A DNA stretch of 7,061 bases from the NCBI GenBank assembly GCA_050740975.1, contig JBOIEE010000352.1:1-7061 (forward strand), read 5' to 3'. Both the position numbers and the translations under genes were made by a program. This stretch comes from JBOHHR01 sp050740975 (GTDB lineage Bacteria; Pseudomonadota; Gammaproteobacteria; JBOHHR01). The notes under the pieces were generated by a model that searched no databases, was not told the DNA's origin, and saw only the letters and a list, made by a program, of their open reading frames with translations. This document shows positions 1-6,140 of this stretch, piece after piece (positions within the stretch are counted from its first letter, which is position 1; every line of letters starts with the position of its first letter).

Positions 1-642
1 GCTTGTTTGAGCCGTTCCGTCCGGGTCTTCTCCAGCAGACGCAGTTGCTCCTCAACCATCTTCAGACGGGTATATTCCCGCTCGAGCTCCCCCTTGAGCT
101 CAGCGGGCAAAGGGCAGCCATCCCACAACGACAGCGTCTCGAGACGCTTCAGAAAATCCCGGCCCGGCTCCAGGCAAATCCCTTGCGTCACTAACAAGCT
201 TCTTAACCGATTTCGGTGGGCCGTACGCTCCTTCCTCAGCCGCTCCATCTCGCGATGGCCTCGCCGCGCATCCTCCTCTTCCACACTCGGCACCCGCACC
301 ACGCTCCATAGACCCCGCTCACCACCCCAATAACGCAATGCTCGAGGAATCTACCACTTGATTCTCAATTCCAACACTGACCAGATACCGGTGCACCCAG
401 AAACCATCCCGGCCCGCCTCGTAACAGCTAACTGTATGGGCATCCTGGTGCAATCCAAACCGCTCCTTGGCTTTCCGTATCGCCTCACCTAACTCCATAC
501 GGTGCTCCGCCTCAATCGTCACCTGCCGGCGTTTCATCCCATCGCCAAACACCAACTTCCAGTGCTTGTGACTCAACTCCATCGCCATGTACAACACCCG
601 CTCGCTTGCGCTATCGTTTCTCTTTAGGGCCGCTCGATTCAT
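1..642 (-). pseudogene. IS110-family transposase, 5' part, broken by an internal deletion and frameshift; runs off the window start
   Basis: Members of this family are DEDD-type recombinases that move IS110 elements. The start ATG (642-640) has a good Shine-Dalgarno AAGGAG at 655-650, 7 nt away. The first frame reads from LYMAMELSHKHWKL to CYEAGRDGFWVHRYL (residues about 17-87), matching the N-terminal RuvC-like part; the YEAG glutamate is E75. After DSSSI the frame meets a stop at 321-319. The other frame then continues without a stop from about 338 to the window edge, reading RYWGGERG, VVRVPSVEEEDARRGHREME, NRLRSLLVTQG and a leucine/glutamate-rich helix, which is the usual downstream part of this protein. 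The segment normally lying between, with the conserved TDxLDA motif that gives the last two catalytic aspartates, is absent. The product should therefore be catalytically dead. The first catalytic position appears to be Glu22, not Asp. The distal half and the left end of the element lie outside the window. Family assignment rests on recalled motifs. Confidence 0.85.
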
Positions 643-729
643 CTTTGGTCTCCTTTAGCTGTTTAACACATCGCCAAAGGGTATATCGTAGTGGCCCTAC
701 ATAGCATCTCAATTAGTATCAAGGCGTTC

Positions 730-765
730 AACCCGACGGTCCCGCCTTCGGCGGGCCCGCGGGTT
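730..765. repeat. Two-tier GC-rich hairpin
   Basis: The outer stem is AACCCG (730-735) paired with CGGGTT (760-765). The inner stem is CCCGCC (741-746) with GGCGGG (750-755) around a TTC loop, separated from the outer stem by a small internal loop. No T-tract follows on either strand, so it does not look like an intrinsic terminator. It may be a REP-like palindrome, or part of a structured RNA from the noncoding end of the neighbouring IS110 remnant. Confidence 0.45.
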
Positions 766-916
766 AACTTGGGCGTGTGTGCCAGGCATGGCGCAGTAGA
801 CCTTCTTCCTATGGGACTTCCACCACTATTCTTTGCCAGTTAGCCTGGCGCACTATGGACCCATCCCGTTTGCAAGATAATTTCGTCGATGGTAGGAACG
901 AGAAGGTCTGGATTAC

Positions 917-936
917 CCCCCGTCCCGGCGCGGGGG
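917..936 (-). terminator. Weak hairpin just after the ampD stop, possible terminator
   Basis: CCCCCG (917-922) pairs with CGGGGG (931-936) around an 8-nt loop, starting 1 nt beyond the ampD stop codon. There is no T-rich tail on the minus strand after the stem, so a classical intrinsic terminator is not shown. It may only stabilise the 3' end of the ampD mRNA. Confidence 0.25.
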
Positions 937-937
937 A

Positions 938-1525
938 TCAGAGGTTCGTTAATCCCCAGCGCTTTTGCCAGCGTTTGACCTGTTTCCGTAACCCGTCCCA
1001 ATCAAACACGGGGCCGGGGTCTGTTTTGCGCCCGGGCGCGACATGGCAGTGACCGACAATACGCTCGGCCGTTATCAGCGGCCAATGCGCCATCAACTCG
1101 GCTGCCAGGCGAGCGAGTTCCCGGTATTGGGCGGCGGCATACGGTGCATCGTCGGTACCTTCTAGCTCGATTCCTATAGAGAAATCATTGCAGCACGGCC
1201 TGCCCTCAAAACAGGACTCGCCCGCATGCCAGGCACGCTTGTGGAATGGAACGTACTGCGTGAGCGAGCCGTCGCGGCAAATCAACACATGCGCCGACAC
1301 CTGCAGGTGACTGATGTTGCGAAAATAGGGATCTGCCTCCGGCCGCAGGCGGTTGGTAAAGAGCTGATCGATAAATTCCCCGCCGTAGTGCCCGGGGGGC
1401 AAGCTGATCCCATGAATCAGGATGAGATCGATCGCGGCGTACGGCGGGCGATCATCGCAATTAGGCGATAGCACGCGCCGCGCACCGCGCAGCCAGCCCG
1501 TCTTGGTATGGATCCTAGTCGCCAT
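938..1525 (-). CDS. ampD: 1,6-anhydro-N-acetylmuramoyl-L-alanine amidase AmpD
   Basis: AmpD cuts the bond between anhydro-N-acetylmuramic acid and the stem peptide of muropeptides returned to the cytoplasm during cell-wall recycling. In enterobacteria its loss raises AmpR-driven beta-lactamase expression. The 195-residue product has the family's usual length and no signal peptide, as expected for the cytoplasmic enzyme. Family landmarks are SPNCDDRP (20-27), LIHGISLPPG (36-45) with zinc ligand His38, HAGES (100-104), GIELEG (118-123) with the likely catalytic Glu120, and VGHCHVAPGRKTDPGP (157-172) with zinc ligands His159 and Asp169 and the conserved Lys167. All key residues are present. The start ATG at 1525 has GAGG at 1536-1533, 7 nt upstream. 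The gene is divergent from the T2SS operon, and no ampE follows within the window. Ligand numbering is by analogy with Citrobacter freundii AmpD. Confidence 0.95.
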   Translation of the reverse strand: MATRIHTKTGWLRGARRVLSPNCDDRPPYAAIDLILIHGISLPPGHYGGEFIDQLFTNRLRPEADPYFRNISHLQVSAHVLICRDGSLTQYVPFHKRAWHAGESCFEGRPCCNDFSIGIELEGTDDAPYAAAQYRELARLAAELMAHWPLITAERIVGHCHVAPGRKTDPGPVFDWDGLRKQVKRWQKRWGLTNL

Positions 1526-1628
1526 ATAGGGGCCTCACTGGGGATGACGATAGGAACGCGGCGGTGACTAAGCCATATTCGGCTGGCCTGAAAAGTTCCG
1601 CTAGACGCCCCGACGAACGGGGTGCAGG

Positions 1629-1651
1629 ATCGATTATCATATTAATGTTTA
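1629..1651. promoter_or_regulatory. AT-rich patch between divergent genes, candidate promoter region for ampD and/or gspE
   Basis: In the otherwise GC-rich 242-bp gap between ampD and gspE, this short stretch is clearly AT-rich. On the minus strand it contains TATGATAAT, resembling an extended -10 box, which would give ampD a leader of roughly 100 nt. On the plus strand TATTAAT could serve the gsp operon. No convincing -35 box stands 17 nt away on either side. A small hairpin, CCCCG 1608-1612 with CGGGG 1618-1622, lies next to it on the ampD side. The call rests on composition and position only. Confidence 0.25.
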
Positions 1652-1753
1652 GAGGATGAGCGCGCGGGCCGTGCTTGCAAACAAAGCGGCCTGGGTCTGC
1701 GAACAAATCACGGATGAAGCATTTTCCGCTTATCAAGGTCCGTAACGGGGCCC

Positions 1754-1761
1754 AAAGGAGG
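1754..1761 (+). promoter_or_regulatory. Strong Shine-Dalgarno sequence fixing the gspE start
   Basis: AAAGGAGG stands 6 nt before the ATG at 1768, a near-perfect ribosome binding site. The reading frame stays open upstream to a TTG at 1675, but the extra 31 residues are basic, unlike GspE, and have no comparable site. The start at 1768 is therefore preferred. Confidence 0.85.
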
Positions 1762-1767
1762 AGACAT

Positions 1768-3486
1768 ATGCTTACCGCCCTGCACGAGGATAAGCTCGCG
1801 TTTGCCGAGCGGCTTGGCGAATTTTTGGTGAAACAGGGCCGTTTGCCGAAGCGCGCTTTGTCCCAAACGCTGCGCTTACCGGAAGCACAGGAAGAGAATT
1901 TCAGCGTGCTGCTGGTGCGGCTGGGTTTGGTGGCCGAGCGCCATGTCGCCGAGGCGCTGGCGGAATTGCTTGCAGCCCCTCTGGTCGAGAAGAAAGATTT
2001 CCCGAGCATTCCGCTGCTTGAAGATCGACTCTCGGTGCGTTTTTTGAAAGAAGCCAAGACCGTCCCTTTCGCCGAAAGCGAAAACAGCATCACGGTTGCC
2101 ATGGCGGCGCCACAGGATCAGTTTACCATCGACGCCTTGCGCATGGCGCTCGGAAAGCCGGTTATCCCCCGTACCGGTGTGCAATCCGAAATCGAAGAAG
2201 CCATCGAAAGGCTGTACGGAGCTGGCCAGTCGGACATCGCGCAGATCGCAAACAGCATCGACCGCGCAACGACGGATGACGAAGATGTCCAGCATCTGAA
2301 GGAGATGGCGAGCGAGGCGCCGGTGGTGCGTTTGGTGAATCTTATCATCAACCGCGCCATTGAGCAGCGCGCGTCGGATATCCACATTGAACCCTTCGAA
2401 CATCGGCTGCAAATCCGTTATCGAATCGACGGAGAGTTGCGGGAGATCGAGGCGCCACCGGTGCAATCCACCGCCGCGGTCATCTCCCGCATCAAGTTGA
2501 TCGCGAAGCTCAATATTGCCGAGCGCCGGCTCCCTCAGGACGGGCGTATTCCAATGCGGGTGCAGGGCAAAGACATAGACATCCGTATGTCCACCGTGCC
2601 CACCTTGCACGGGGAAAGCGTGGTGCTACGCCTGCTCGACAAAGAGAGCGTGAAGCTCGACTTTTCCGCCCTGGGGTTCAGTAGCGCCACCTTGGCACAA
2701 TTCCGCCAGGTGCTCTCCCTTCCGCATGGGATCTTGCTGGTCACGGGACCAACGGGCAGCGGCAAAACCACCACCCTGTATACGGGTCTGCAAGAGCTGA
2801 ACACGCCAAACCGCAAACTGCTCACGGTAGAGGACCCAGTGGAATATCAGCTCGAGGGGATCAACCAGATCCAAACCAAGCCCCAGATCGGATTGAGCTT
2901 TGCCAATGCCCTGCGCTCCATCATGCGCCAAGACCCGGATATCATTATGATCGGCGAGATGCGCGATCTGGAGACGGCGCGGATCGCGGTGCAAAGCGCA
3001 TTGACCGGGCACCTGGTTTTGTCCACCTTGCATACCAATGATGCCGGCAGCAGTGTGACCCGGATGCTTGACATGGGGGTGGAAGATTATCTCGTGACCT
3101 CAACCGTGACCGGCATTCTCGCGCAGCGCCTGGTGCGCAGACTGTGCGCGGACTGCCGGGAACCCTATGAGGCCTTGCCAGAGCTGGTCGCGCACTTTGA
3201 GGAAAGCGGCTTCGAACCCCCGTCAGGCCCGCTGCGGCTGTACCGGGAAAAAGGCTGTGCCGCTTGCGGTGGCACTGGGTTTAAGGGGCGAATTGCCTTG
3301 CTTGAGTTCTTGGTAATGAGCGACGCCATCCGCAGCCTCATTTTGCAGCACGCCGCGGGCGGAGCGATCCAAAAGCAGGCTAAGGCCGAGGGTATGAAAA
3401 CGATGTTAAGCGATGGCTACCAAAAAGCGCTCGCCGGGACCACTACGTTTAGCGAAGTGCTGCGGGTAGCCCAGGAGATCCGCTGA
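1768..3486 (+). CDS. gspE: Type II secretion system ATPase GspE
   Basis: This is the cytoplasmic hexameric ATPase that drives pseudopilus assembly, docking on GspL and GspF at the inner membrane. The product is 572 residues long. The N-terminal MshEN/GspE-N domain covers about residues 10-150. The core carries the arginine-rich segment RASDIHIEPFEHRLQIRYRI (201-220), Walker A GPTGSGKT (327-334), the Asp box TVEDPVEY (353-360), Walker B DIIMIGEMRD (391-400) with catalytic Glu397, and the His box TGHLVLSTLHTNDA (413-426). A zinc-binding tetracysteine module is complete: CxxC at 460/463 and CxxC at 497/500. All signature residues of an active secretion ATPase are present. The TGA stop overlaps the gspF ATG (TGATG), indicating translational coupling. 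Being first in the operon with no gspC or gspD ahead fits Xps-type clusters. Type IV pilus PilB is the main alternative, but the pseudopilin genes that follow settle the call. Confidence 0.97.
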   Translation: MLTALHEDKLAFAERLGEFLVKQGRLPKRALSQTLRLPEAQEENFSVLLVRLGLVAERHVAEALAELLAAPLVEKKDFPSIPLLEDRLSVRFLKEAKTVPFAESENSITVAMAAPQDQFTIDALRMALGKPVIPRTGVQSEIEEAIERLYGAGQSDIAQIANSIDRATTDDEDVQHLKEMASEAPVVRLVNLIINRAIEQRASDIHIEPFEHRLQIRYRIDGELREIEAPPVQSTAAVISRIKLIAKLNIAERRLPQDGRIPMRVQGKDIDIRMSTVPTLHGESVVLRLLDKESVKLDFSALGFSSATLAQFRQVLSLPHGILLVTGPTGSGKTTTLYTGLQELNTPNRKLLTVEDPVEYQLEGINQIQTKPQIGLSFANALRSIMRQDPDIIMIGEMRDLETARIAVQSALTGHLVLSTLHTNDAGSSVTRMLDMGVEDYLVTSTVTGILAQRLVRRLCADCREPYEALPELVAHFEESGFEPPSGPLRLYREKGCAACGGTGFKGRIALLEFLVMSDAIRSLILQHAAGGAIQKQAKAEGMKTMLSDGYQKALAGTTTFSEVLRVAQEIR

Positions 3487-4712
3487 TGCCGCTCTACCTG
3501 TACAAAGCGGTGACCACCGAGGGCAAGGTCGTCGAAGGACAGTTGGAAGGAGCTGATCAGCGGGATGTGGTGCAGCGCTTGCGCGCCTTGGGCCATACGC
3601 CGATCCGGGCGCAGGAAGCGACCAAGGCCATGCCGAGGCGGTTGGTGGACTTTTTGCCCTGGATCACCCGCAAGGACCATCCTTCGCGCCACGATATGCT
3701 GGCCATCACCCGCCAGCTTGCTACCCTGCTATCCGCCGGTTTGGAGCTCGATCGCTGCCTGGGCGTCATGATCGATGTCGCCGAGAATGAGGCCACGCGC
3801 AAGCTCCTATTGGTGCTGCGAGAACGTATACGCGGCGGGGGCTCGTTGTCGGATGCCATGCAGGCGCAGGGCGATACCTTCTCCAGTCTGTATATCAATC
3901 TGGTCAAAGCAGGCGAAGCCGCCGGTGCACTAGATCTGATCCTCCAGCGCTTAGCCGATTACCTGGAACATGCCGAAGCGGTGCGGGAGTCGGTAAAATC
4001 CGCGTTGATCTATCCGGCGATCCTGGTCACCGTGGCCACTCTTTCGGTCGTAGTGCTGCTTACCTTTGTATTACCCAAGTTCACCGAGCTTTTTGAGGAC
4101 ATGGGAGCGACCTTGCCGCTGGCCACTCAGTTGGTGATCGGCCTCGGCGATATCACCGCCAAATATGGCTGGCTGGGGCTCGCCGGCGTGGTGGCCGCGG
4201 TGGTGACGATAAGGCGCGCGTTTGGCGATCCGGAAAAACGCTACCGCTGGGATGCTTGGCTACTCAAAGCGCCTTTAATTTCGGGCTTGATCAGAAAAAT
4301 GCAGGTGGCTCGCTTCAGCAAGACCCTGGGAACCTTACTCGGAAATGGCATCCACTTGGTAACCGCGCTCGGTATCGTCAAAGACACCCTCACCAATCGG
4401 GTCCTGGCTAAAGGTATGGATCGGGTCATTGAGAGCTTGAAACACGGCGGTGGCTTGGCCGCGCCTTTGGCCGCATCCGGGGTGTTTCCCGGCGATGCGG
4501 TACATATGCTGCGGGTGGGCGAGGAGACCGGGGAGCTGGATAAAATGCTGCTCAAGATCGCGGAGGTGTACGATAAAGAGGTTGAACGGGCGATCCAAAG
4601 GCTGTTGGCGCTTCTGGAACCGGTGCTGATTTTGGGGATGGCCTTGGTGGTGCTGGCTATCATTGTTCCACTGCTGCTCGCCATCCTCAGTATCAACGAC
4701 ATACCTATTTAG
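3486..4712 (+). CDS. gspF: Type II secretion system inner-membrane platform protein GspF
   Basis: GspF is the polytopic inner-membrane protein at the base of the pseudopilus, which works with the GspE ATPase to add pilin subunits. At 408 residues it has the normal family length. It begins MPLYLYKAV, followed by a cytoplasmic region and two T2SSF repeats, about 68-191 and 272-393. These carry the paired signatures VKAGEAAGALD (140-150) and LRVGEETGELD (342-352). Three hydrophobic segments are visible, about 174-196, 225-243 and 376-401, matching the usual topology. The repeat pattern EXXRXVXSALIYP (165-177) just before the first membrane segment is also typical. The ATG shares one base with the gspE stop codon. 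No defects are seen. Confidence 0.96.
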   Translation: MPLYLYKAVTTEGKVVEGQLEGADQRDVVQRLRALGHTPIRAQEATKAMPRRLVDFLPWITRKDHPSRHDMLAITRQLATLLSAGLELDRCLGVMIDVAENEATRKLLLVLRERIRGGGSLSDAMQAQGDTFSSLYINLVKAGEAAGALDLILQRLADYLEHAEAVRESVKSALIYPAILVTVATLSVVVLLTFVLPKFTELFEDMGATLPLATQLVIGLGDITAKYGWLGLAGVVAAVVTIRRAFGDPEKRYRWDAWLLKAPLISGLIRKMQVARFSKTLGTLLGNGIHLVTALGIVKDTLTNRVLAKGMDRVIESLKHGGGLAAPLAASGVFPGDAVHMLRVGEETGELDKMLLKIAEVYDKEVERAIQRLLALLEPVLILGMALVVLAIIVPLLLAILSINDIPI

Positions 4713-4730
4713 CCCGCGGCAGTTGGCGGG
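4713..4730 (+). promoter_or_regulatory. Small hairpin after the gspF stop, possible mRNA processing or stability site
   Basis: CCCGC (4713-4717) pairs with GCGGG (4726-4730) around an 8-nt loop, immediately after the gspF stop and within the 57-nt gspF-gspG spacer. There is no T-tract, so full termination is unlikely. Because GspG is needed in much greater amounts than GspE or GspF, a processing or stabilising structure here would make sense, but this is inference from position. Confidence 0.2.
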
Positions 4731-4769
4731 TCCCGTGTTGGTTCACTAACAGCTTCAGAGGGTGAGGTC

Positions 4770-5189
4770 ATGAATAAAAAAAGATCGCTGGGTTTCACGC
4801 TGATTGAATTGATCGCGGTGTTGATCATCTTGGGGTTAATCGCGAGCATCGTTGCCCCCAACGTAATGAAACGCGTTGGCGGCGCACGTGCCAAGACGGC
4901 GCGGGTGCAAGTGGAGGAGTTGGGTGCCGCACTCGATCTCTTTTTTTTGGAGCTGGGGCGTTATCCCACCAGCGACGAGGGCCTACAGGCGCTCATCGAA
5001 CAACCCTCGGATGCGCCGCAGTGGAACGGCCCTTACCTAAAGAAAAACAAGGTACCGGAAGACACTTGGGGTAACCCCTATCGCTACGAGTCTCCCGGCA
5101 AGCACGGGGATTACGATCTCGCCTCTTTGGGGGCCGACAACGCAGAAGGCGGGGAGGGGGATAATGCGGATATCACGAGTTGGGAATGA
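4770..5189 (+). CDS. gspG: Major pseudopilin GspG
   Basis: GspG polymerises into the periplasmic pseudopilus that pushes substrates through the secretin. The prepilin leader is MNKKRSLG, cleaved by the prepilin peptidase before Phe9, and Glu13 is the conserved +5 residue of the mature protein. A hydrophobic helix spans about 9-30. The body shows family signatures in order: GRYPTSDEGLQALI (63-76), WNGPYLKK (85-92), VPEDTWGNPYRY (95-106) and the C-terminal calcium loop SLGADNAEGGEGDNADI (119-135), with acidic residues such as Asp123, Asp131 and Asp134. The 139-residue precursor has normal length. The ATG has a purine-rich GAGGGTGAGG just upstream. It is the only gene of the E-J run preceded by a real spacer (57 nt), allowing independent translation. 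It carries an A7 run at 4776-4782 and a T8 run at 4941-4948, both in frame. The last codons overlap gspH. Confidence 0.97.
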   Translation: MNKKRSLGFTLIELIAVLIILGLIASIVAPNVMKRVGGARAKTARVQVEELGAALDLFFLELGRYPTSDEGLQALIEQPSDAPQWNGPYLKKNKVPEDTWGNPYRYESPGKHGDYDLASLGADNAEGGEGDNADITSWE

Positions 5190-5668
5190 CCCATAAAGAA
5201 CAGGGAAAAACAGGGTGTCGAGGGTCCGTGAACACCGGTCGGGGGTTCACTCTGCTCGAACTGATGGTGGTCCTGGTCATCGTGGCGTTAGTGCTGGCCG
5301 TGGTCCCTGTCGCGTTCTCAGGCGCAGTGCGCAGTGCGCAGTTGAAAGCGGCAACCCATGAGATAGCGGCGGCGTTGAAGCGGGCTAGGAACCACGCCGT
5401 GGCGGCCCAGCGGGAGGCAGTCCTAGTCCTCGATATGGCTAATCGACGTTACCGGCTGGGCGGAAGCCAAAAGCGGCGGCAGCTTCCCGCGCACATTCAG
5501 CTGACTCTGGTGACTGCACGTTCGGAATTGCTTTCCGATCAAAGCGGTGCCATTCGTTTTTTTCCCGATGGGTCGACCACCGGTGGGCGGATCAGCTTAA
5601 AAGGTGACAAACGGACGTACCACGTGGATATCGACTGGCTTACCGGCAAAGTTTCCATCCGTGGATAG
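5186..5668 (+). CDS. gspH: Minor pseudopilin GspH
   Basis: GspH is a low-abundance pseudopilin that joins the pseudopilus near its tip. The ATG at 5186 overlaps the gspG stop (ATGA), giving 160 residues with an unusually long 20-residue leader cleaved before Phe21 of GFTLLEL; Glu25 is the +5 residue. A GTG at 5228 would give a more usual 6-residue leader (MNTGRG) and has GAGGG just upstream, though very close. The true start is undecided; 5186 is given for its stop-start overlap. A hydrophobic helix covers about 21-43. Family signatures are AAALKRARNHAV (61-72) and, near the C-terminus, IRFFPDGSTTGGRI (123-136) followed by VDIDWLTGKV (147-156). The last two identify it as GspH and not another minor pseudopilin. 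Confidence 0.93.
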   Translation: MTHKEQGKTGCRGSVNTGRGFTLLELMVVLVIVALVLAVVPVAFSGAVRSAQLKAATHEIAAALKRARNHAVAAQREAVLVLDMANRRYRLGGSQKRRQLPAHIQLTLVTARSELLSDQSGAIRFFPDGSTTGGRISLKGDKRTYHVDIDWLTGKVSIRG

Positions 5669-6140
5669 GAACGCACACGAACAGGGATTCTCCTTGCTCG
5701 AGGTGCTGGTATCTTTTGTCATCCTCGCTCTCACGTTAACCGTTTTGCTGCGCGCTTATGGCACCAGCGTGCGCAACGCGGGACTTGCGGAACAACATCT
5801 CAGGGCGGCAACGGTCGCGGAATCGTTACTCGCTCGGTTGGGGCGGGACGTTGCGCTGCAGCCTGGCGAGGCCTCGGGCGCGATCGGGGCTTACCGATGG
5901 CAATGGGTGATTCAGCCCTATGAATTACCGCCGGTTGCGCCGCTTTCTGTCAGTAACCAAGCACTAGAGGCAGAACAGCAGGAGGGGGAGGGGGCACAAC
6001 AGGAGAATGCCCCGCGCACCCTCCCCGAAGCGTTTCAGATCCGGCTGACACTCGCTTGGGGTGCTGCGGCACGCACGCGCTCCGTGACCTTATCCACGCT
6101 GCGCATCGCCCGCCAGATTGAGTCCGAGAAAGCATTATGA
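5661..6140 (+). CDS. gspI: Minor pseudopilin GspI
   Basis: GspI forms the tip complex of the pseudopilus with GspJ and GspK and is thought to start its assembly. The preferred start is the GTG at 5661, overlapping the end of gspH by 8 nt and giving a 9-residue leader (MDRNAHEQG) before Phe10 of FSLLEV. Glu14 is the +5 residue, and the hydrophobic helix is about 10-31. ATVAESLLARL (50-60) matches the conserved GspI stretch after the helix, and RWQWVIQPYEL (79-89) fits the following strand. The product is 159 residues, longer than the roughly 120-130 usual for GspI. The excess appears to be a Gln/Glu-rich insert at about 97-121 (ALEAEQQEGEGAQQENAP), probably a surface loop. The frame stays open further upstream inside gspH, but those residues read as noise. 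The stop overlaps the gspJ ATG. Confidence 0.93.
   Translation: MDRNAHEQGFSLLEVLVSFVILALTLTVLLRAYGTSVRNAGLAEQHLRAATVAESLLARLGRDVALQPGEASGAIGAYRWQWVIQPYELPPVAPLSVSNQALEAEQQEGEGAQQENAPRTLPEAFQIRLTLAWGAAARTRSVTLSTLRIARQIESEKAL

Larger units (their letters stand above)
643..937. other. Gene-free, repeat-rich region; possible noncoding end of the IS110 element
   Basis: No ORF here looks like a real protein; the plus-strand ORF starting at 777 runs antisense into ampD. The region holds several inverted repeats: a two-tier hairpin at 730-765, GCCAGGC 781-787 with GCCTGGC 843-849, and AGACCTTCT 798-806 with AGAAGGTCT 901-909. There is also a direct repeat TGGCGCA at 789-795 and 846-852. In many IS110-group elements the noncoding stretch upstream of the recombinase gene encodes the structured bridge RNA, and this stretch has that position and size relative to the transposase start at 642. 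It is an inference that this is such an end. The element boundary cannot be placed, because IS110 elements lack clear terminal inverted repeats. The region could equally be plain host intergenic DNA. Confidence 0.35.

Noticed and set aside
100..309. Minus-strand ORF of 69 codons overlapping the transposase
   Set aside because: It is in the wrong frame. The frame that continues the transposase (VVRVPSVEEEDARRGH and onward) is different and has no start codon of its own because of the upstream frameshift.
7..333. Plus-strand ORF of 108 codons at the window start
   Set aside because: It is antisense to the transposase remnant. The Ser/Arg-rich product is a typical shadow, and the opposite strand reads as real IS110 transposase sequence.
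1029..1040. Perfect GC palindrome GCGCCCGGGCGC
   Set aside because: It falls in the ampD codons for the conserved APGRK motif and is explained by coding constraint and GC-rich codon use.
777..1052. Plus-strand ORF of 91 codons
   Set aside because: It overlaps the 3' end of ampD on the opposite strand, has no ribosome site or recognisable domain, and reads through the repeat-rich noncoding stretch.
1675..1767. N-terminal extension of gspE by 31 residues
   Set aside because: The near-perfect Shine-Dalgarno at 1754-1761 points to the ATG at 1768, and the upstream residues are basic and unlike GspE.
1876..2610. Long minus-strand ORF (244 codons) inside gspE
   Set aside because: It lies wholly antisense to gspE, which has a complete set of family motifs. 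The product is rich in His, Arg and Gly as expected from a shadow of a GC-rich gene and resembles nothing known.
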